Notes under the pieces: generated by a model | What the model was told of the DNA's origin: nothing | What the model saw: only the letters and a program-made list of their open reading frames with translations | Databases searched by the model: none | Shown here: one piece after another, positions 51,112-54,078 of the stretch | Layout of the letters: each line of letters begins with the position of its first letter | How positions within the stretch are numbered: position 1 is the stretch's first letter | Made by a program: the position numbers and the translations under genes | Source of the DNA: Gluconacetobacter dulcium | GTDB lineage: Bacteria > Pseudomonadota > Alphaproteobacteria > Acetobacterales > Acetobacteraceae | DNA: 54,078 nucleotides | Direction: 5' to 3' | NCBI RefSeq assembly: GCF_014174165.1 | Contig: NZ_JABEQN010000029.1 | Location: 1 to 54,078 of the forward strand

Positions 51112-53715
51112 ATGAATATCGAGAAATTTACGGAACGGTCGCGCGGGTTCCTCCAGGCCGCGCAAACCATTGCGGTGCGTGAGTACAATCAGCAACTTAC
51201 GCCCGAACATCTGCTGAAGGCGCTGCTGGACGACCCCGAAGGGGCGGCTTCCGCGCTGATCCGTGCTGCCGGCGGGCAGGTGCCGGCCATTCAGGCGGCG
51301 GTCGAAGCGGCGCTGGCCAAGCTGCCCCGCGTGCAGGGTGGCGGGGCCGGCCAGCCTCAGGCGACGCCGGATCTGGTTCGTCTGCTGGATGCAGCGCAGA
51401 GCGCGGCGCAGAAGGCTGGTGATGAATTCGTGGCGCAGGACCGGCTTCTGGTCGCCATCGCCGCGTCGGAAACACCCGCCGGTCGCGCGTTGCGTGATGG
51501 CGGTGCGACGCCGCAGGCGCTGGACAAGGCGGTTGCCACCATCCGCAAGGGGCGCACCGTGACCAGCGAGAACGCCGAAGCCAGCTTCGACGCGCTGAAG
51601 AAATACGCCCGCGACGTGACCGAAATTGCCCAGCAGGGCAAGCTGGACCCGGTGATCGGGCGCGACGAGGAAATTCGGCGGGCGATCCAGGTGCTGGCCC
51701 GGCGCAGCAAGAACAATCCGGTCCTGATCGGCGAGCCCGGTGTGGGCAAGACGGCGATCGTGGAAGGGCTGGCCCTGCGCATCGTCAATGGCGACGTGCC
51801 GGAGGCGCTGAAGAACAAGCGGCTGCTGTCGCTCGATCTCGGTGCGCTGGTGGCGGGTGCCAAATTCCGCGGCGAGTTCGAGGAACGGCTGAAGGCGGTG
51901 CTCAAGGAGGTCGAGAGCGCCGAGGGGCAGGTGATCCTGTTCATCGACGAGATGCACACGCTGGTCGGTGCGGGTCGTAGCGATGGCGCGATGGATGCCT
52001 CGAACCTGATCAAGCCGGAGCTGGCACGCGGCACGCTGCACTGCATCGGCGCGACCACGCTGGATGAGTATCGCAAATATATAGAGAAGGACGCGGCGCT
52101 GGCCCGGCGTTTCCAGCCGGTCTATGTCGGCGAGCCGTCGGTGCCCGACACGATCTCGATCCTGCGCGGCATCAAGGAGAAGTATGAGCTTCATCACGGC
52201 GTGCGGATCACCGACAATGCGCTGGTGGCGGCGGCGACGCTCTCCAACCGCTACATCACCGACCGGTTCCTGCCCGACAAGGCGATCGACCTGGTGGACG
52301 AAGCGGCCAGCCGCTTGCGGATGCAGATCGACAGCAAGCCGGAGGAACTGGACGAACTCGACCGCCGGCTGATCCAGCTCAAGATCGAGCGCGAGGCCAT
52401 TCGCAAGGAAGAGGACTCGGCCAGCCGCGAGCGTCTGGTGAAGCTGGAAGCCGAACTGGCGGAAATCGAGGAAAAATCGAACGCCATGTCGGCGGCCTGG
52501 CATGCCGAGAAGGATCGGGTGAACGCGATCCAGAAGCTGAAGGAACAGCTCGATCAGGCGCGTTCGGATGTCGAGGTTGCGCAGCGGCGCGGCGATCTGG
52601 GCCGGGCGTCGGAGCTGATGTACGGCGTGATCCCCAATCTGGAGGGCAAGATCGCCAGCGCGCAGGAGGCCAACGAGAGTGCCGCCGCCGGTGCCGGGCT
52701 GGTCAGCGAGGCCGTGACCGAGCAGGGCATCGCCTCCGTCGTGTCACGCTGGACCGGCGTGCCGGTGGACCGCATGCTGGAAGGCGAGCGGGCCAAGCTG
52801 CTGCGGATGGAGGACGAACTGCGTCGCAGCGTGGTGGGTCAGGAACCGGCGCTGAAGGCGGTGGCCAATGCGGTGCGGCGTGCCCGTGCGGGCTTGCAGG
52901 ACCCCAATCGGCCGATCGGCTCGTTCCTCTTCCTCGGCCCGACCGGTGTGGGCAAGACCGAGCTGTGCAAGGCGTTGGCCCGTTTCCTGTTCGACGACGA
53001 GAAGGCGCTGCTGCGCGTCGATATGAGCGAGTTCATGGAGAAGCACGCGGTCTCCCGCCTGATCGGCGCGCCTCCGGGCTATGTCGGTTACGAGGAAGGC
53101 GGCGTGCTGACCGAGGCCGTGCGGCGCCGGCCCTATCAGGTGATCCTGTTCGATGAGGTGGAGAAAGCGCACGAGGATGTCTTCAACGTCCTGCTCCAGG
53201 TGCTCGATGACGGGCGCCTGACGGACGGGCAGGGGCGGACGGTCGATTTCCGCAACACCATCATCGTCCTGACCAGCAATCTGGGGTCCGACGTTCTGGC
53301 GCATCTGCCGGACAATGAATCCACCGATATGGTGCAGGCCGAGGTCATGAAGGTGGTGCGCAATCACTTCCGGCCGGAATTCCTCAACCGTCTGGACGAG
53401 ATCATCCTGTTCTCCCGCCTCCAGCGGGCGGACATGACGCGGATCGTCGATATCCAGATCGGGCGTCTGCGCAAGCTGCTGGACGACCGGCATATCGAAC
53501 TGGACCTGGACGAGCCGGGGCATCTCTGGCTGGCCGAGGAAGGGTATGATCCGGTTTACGGTGCGCGTCCGCTGAAGCGCGTGATCCAGCGCACGTTGCA
53601 GAACCCCCTGGCCGGGCTGCTGCTGGATGGCACCATCCATGACGGCGAGCGCATCAAGGTGTCGGCCGACGACAAGGGCCTGACCATCAACGGCCGGTCG
53701 ATCGCCGAAGGCTGA
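51112..53715 (+). CDS. clpB: ATP-dependent disaggregase ClpB
   Basis: 867 residues, standard length. N-terminal domain (1-145; [20 protein letters not shown]), NBD1 with GEPGVGKT (about 207) and [12 protein letters not shown], coiled-coil M domain (about 400-530; [13 protein letters not shown]), NBD2 with GPTGVGKT (about 608) and [14 protein letters not shown], and the C-terminal domain. Disaggregates proteins with DnaK/DnaJ/GrpE. Preceded by a heat-shock promoter and followed by a strong hairpin. Confidence 0.97.
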   Translation: MNIEKFTERSRGFLQAAQTIAVREYNQQLTPEHLLKALLDDPEGAASALIRAAGGQVPAIQAAVEAALAKLPRVQGGGAGQPQATPDLVRLLDAAQSAAQKAGDEFVAQDRLLVAIAASETPAGRALRDGGATPQALDKAVATIRKGRTVTSENAEASFDALKKYARDVTEIAQQGKLDPVIGRDEEIRRAIQVLARRSKNNPVLIGEPGVGKTAIVEGLALRIVNGDVPEALKNKRLLSLDLGALVAGAKFRGEFEERLKAVLKEVESAEGQVILFIDEMHTLVGAGRSDGAMDASNLIKPELARGTLHCIGATTLDEYRKYIEKDAALARRFQPVYVGEPSVPDTISILRGIKEKYELHHGVRITDNALVAAATLSNRYITDRFLPDKAIDLVDEAASRLRMQIDSKPEELDELDRRLIQLKIEREAIRKEEDSASRERLVKLEAELAEIEEKSNAMSAAWHAEKDRVNAIQKLKEQLDQARSDVEVAQRRGDLGRASELMYGVIPNLEGKIASAQEANESAAAGAGLVSEAVTEQGIASVVSRWTGVPVDRMLEGERAKLLRMEDELRRSVVGQEPALKAVANAVRRARAGLQDPNRPIGSFLFLGPTGVGKTELCKALARFLFDDEKALLRVDMSEFMEKHAVSRLIGAPPGYVGYEEGGVLTEAVRRRPYQVILFDEVEKAHEDVFNVLLQVLDDGRLTDGQGRTVDFRNTIIVLTSNLGSDVLAHLPDNESTDMVQAEVMKVVRNHFRPEFLNRLDEIILFSRLQRADMTRIVDIQIGRLRKLLDDRHIELDLDEPGHLWLAEEGYDPVYGARPLKRVIQRTLQNPLAGLLLDGTIHDGERIKVSADDKGLTINGRSIAEG

Positions 53716-53724
53716 ACGGTTGCC

Positions 53725-53752
53725 GGGGCGGCGCATTGCGATGCGCCGCCCC
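53725..53752 (+). terminator. clpB terminator hairpin
   Basis: A perfect 12-bp stem GGGGCGGCGCAT/ATGCGCCGCCCC with TGCG loop, 9 bases after the clpB stop; a T-run (CCCTTTTT) follows at about 53761-53768. Confidence 0.75.
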
Positions 53753-53806
53753 ATCCGCGGCCCTTTTTGCCGCCCTGACATGGAAAAGCAGAAAAAGTTC
53801 ATTTTC

Positions 53807-53826
53807 TTATCCACTCCTTATCCACA
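53807..53826 (+). promoter_or_regulatory. Two adjacent DnaA-box-like 9-mers
   Basis: TTATCCACT (53807-53815) and TTATCCACA (53818-53826), 11 bases apart start to start. The second is the perfect DnaA box. They lie upstream of the putative rRNA promoter and may be regulatory; no oriC-scale cluster is seen. Confidence 0.45.
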
Positions 53827-53902
53827 GAGGGGTGTGGGCTCCCGGTTGGGTGGGCCGGTTTTCCGGGAAAAACAGGGTGTTTGCGGGCGATTTTGCGGCG
53901 CG

Positions 53903-53977
53903 TTGACATCCCTCCCCGATCTCCGTAAAACCCGCCTCACCGAACGGCACTACCGCTTCGGACCGGTTCTTTGACAA
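53903..53977 (+). promoter_or_regulatory. Probable rRNA operon promoter and leader with boxA
   Basis: TTGACA (53903-53908), 17-base spacer and TAAAAC (53926-53931) form a strong promoter pattern. GTTCTTTGACAA (53966-53977) resembles the boxA antitermination signal (TGCTCTTTAACA) that opens rRNA leaders. The remaining 100 bases to the window edge have no coding frame and look like leader sequence; the 16S gene itself would lie just outside the window. Confidence 0.5.
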
Positions 53978-54078
53978 CAGAATATGGAATGGAAGGGATA
54001 TGTTGGCGGCGTTCTGACGGCCTGCGGAAGTGGGTTGATTTGGGATTGGTTGATCTGGGTTTAGCCTGGGTTTGATTG

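Noticed and set aside
53807-53826. Chromosomal replication origin
   Set aside because: Two boxes are too few, and no AT-rich unwinding region or dnaA/parAB/hemE-type neighbours are seen.

Overview
The window looks like a chromosomal segment of an acetic acid bacterium (Acetobacteraceae, Gluconacetobacter/Komagataeibacter type). The backbone is GC-rich. It carries a membrane-bound PQQ-dependent polyol dehydrogenase pair (sldB-sldA), many TonB-dependent receptors with FecI/FecR regulators, and an alphaproteobacterial-style ilvB-ilvN-ilvC cluster. Species is inferred from gene content and style only; no database was consulted.

Layout. 1-3.6 kb: FUSC/DUF1656/HlyD efflux operon (aaeB-aaeX-aaeA type) and a small holin-X-like membrane protein pair. 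3.7-6.3 kb: a strange ABC-importer-like trio whose ATPase has lost its nucleotide-binding motifs. 6.3-7.5 kb: YcgN-like Cys-cluster protein coupled to a YgjP-like metallopeptidase. 7.59 kb: tRNA-Leu(UAA). 7.65-14.18 kb: an AT-richer genomic island bounded by a 29-bp duplication of the tRNA-Leu 3' end. It holds an integrase remnant cut by a MITE, a His/Met-rich DUF2946 protein, a TonB receptor, an isonitrile-hydratase-like DJ-1/PfpI protein, a DUF4268 nuclease-like protein between two near-identical palindromic repeat units, and a mazEF toxin-antitoxin pair. 14.2-18.6 kb: fecI-fecR (with a second MITE between them) and a FecA-like receptor. 19-25 kb: an MRJP/SMP-30-like protein, an AroE-like dehydrogenase, DedA, and sldBA. 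25.1-31.5 kb: a cupin remnant with a 12-G tract, then ABC permease, ABC ATPase, ECF sigma, FecR and TonB receptor in one run. 31.5-35.8 kb (minus): TonB receptor, DUF3649, PepSY and DUF3325, an iron-uptake operon with a good Fur-like box. 35.9-54 kb is mostly core: nadK, nitrilase-family amidase, CDF transporter, a small DUF2335 module, serB, miaA, ilvBNC, AraC/methyltransferase/GNAT, FAH hydrolase, LysR/aldo-keto reductase, GlcG-like protein and clpB. The right end shows what looks like the leader of an rRNA operon.

The dominant theme of the left 36 kb is metal acquisition: four TonB receptors and two complete cell-surface signalling sets. The most interesting structures are (i) the tRNA-Leu island and its possible copper/isonitrile cargo, (ii) the MITE family with IS5/IS1031-like TNA target duplications, one copy sitting inside a fecI-fecR operon, (iii) the twin palindromic units following two consecutive island genes, and (iv) the pseudo-ATPase ABC trio.
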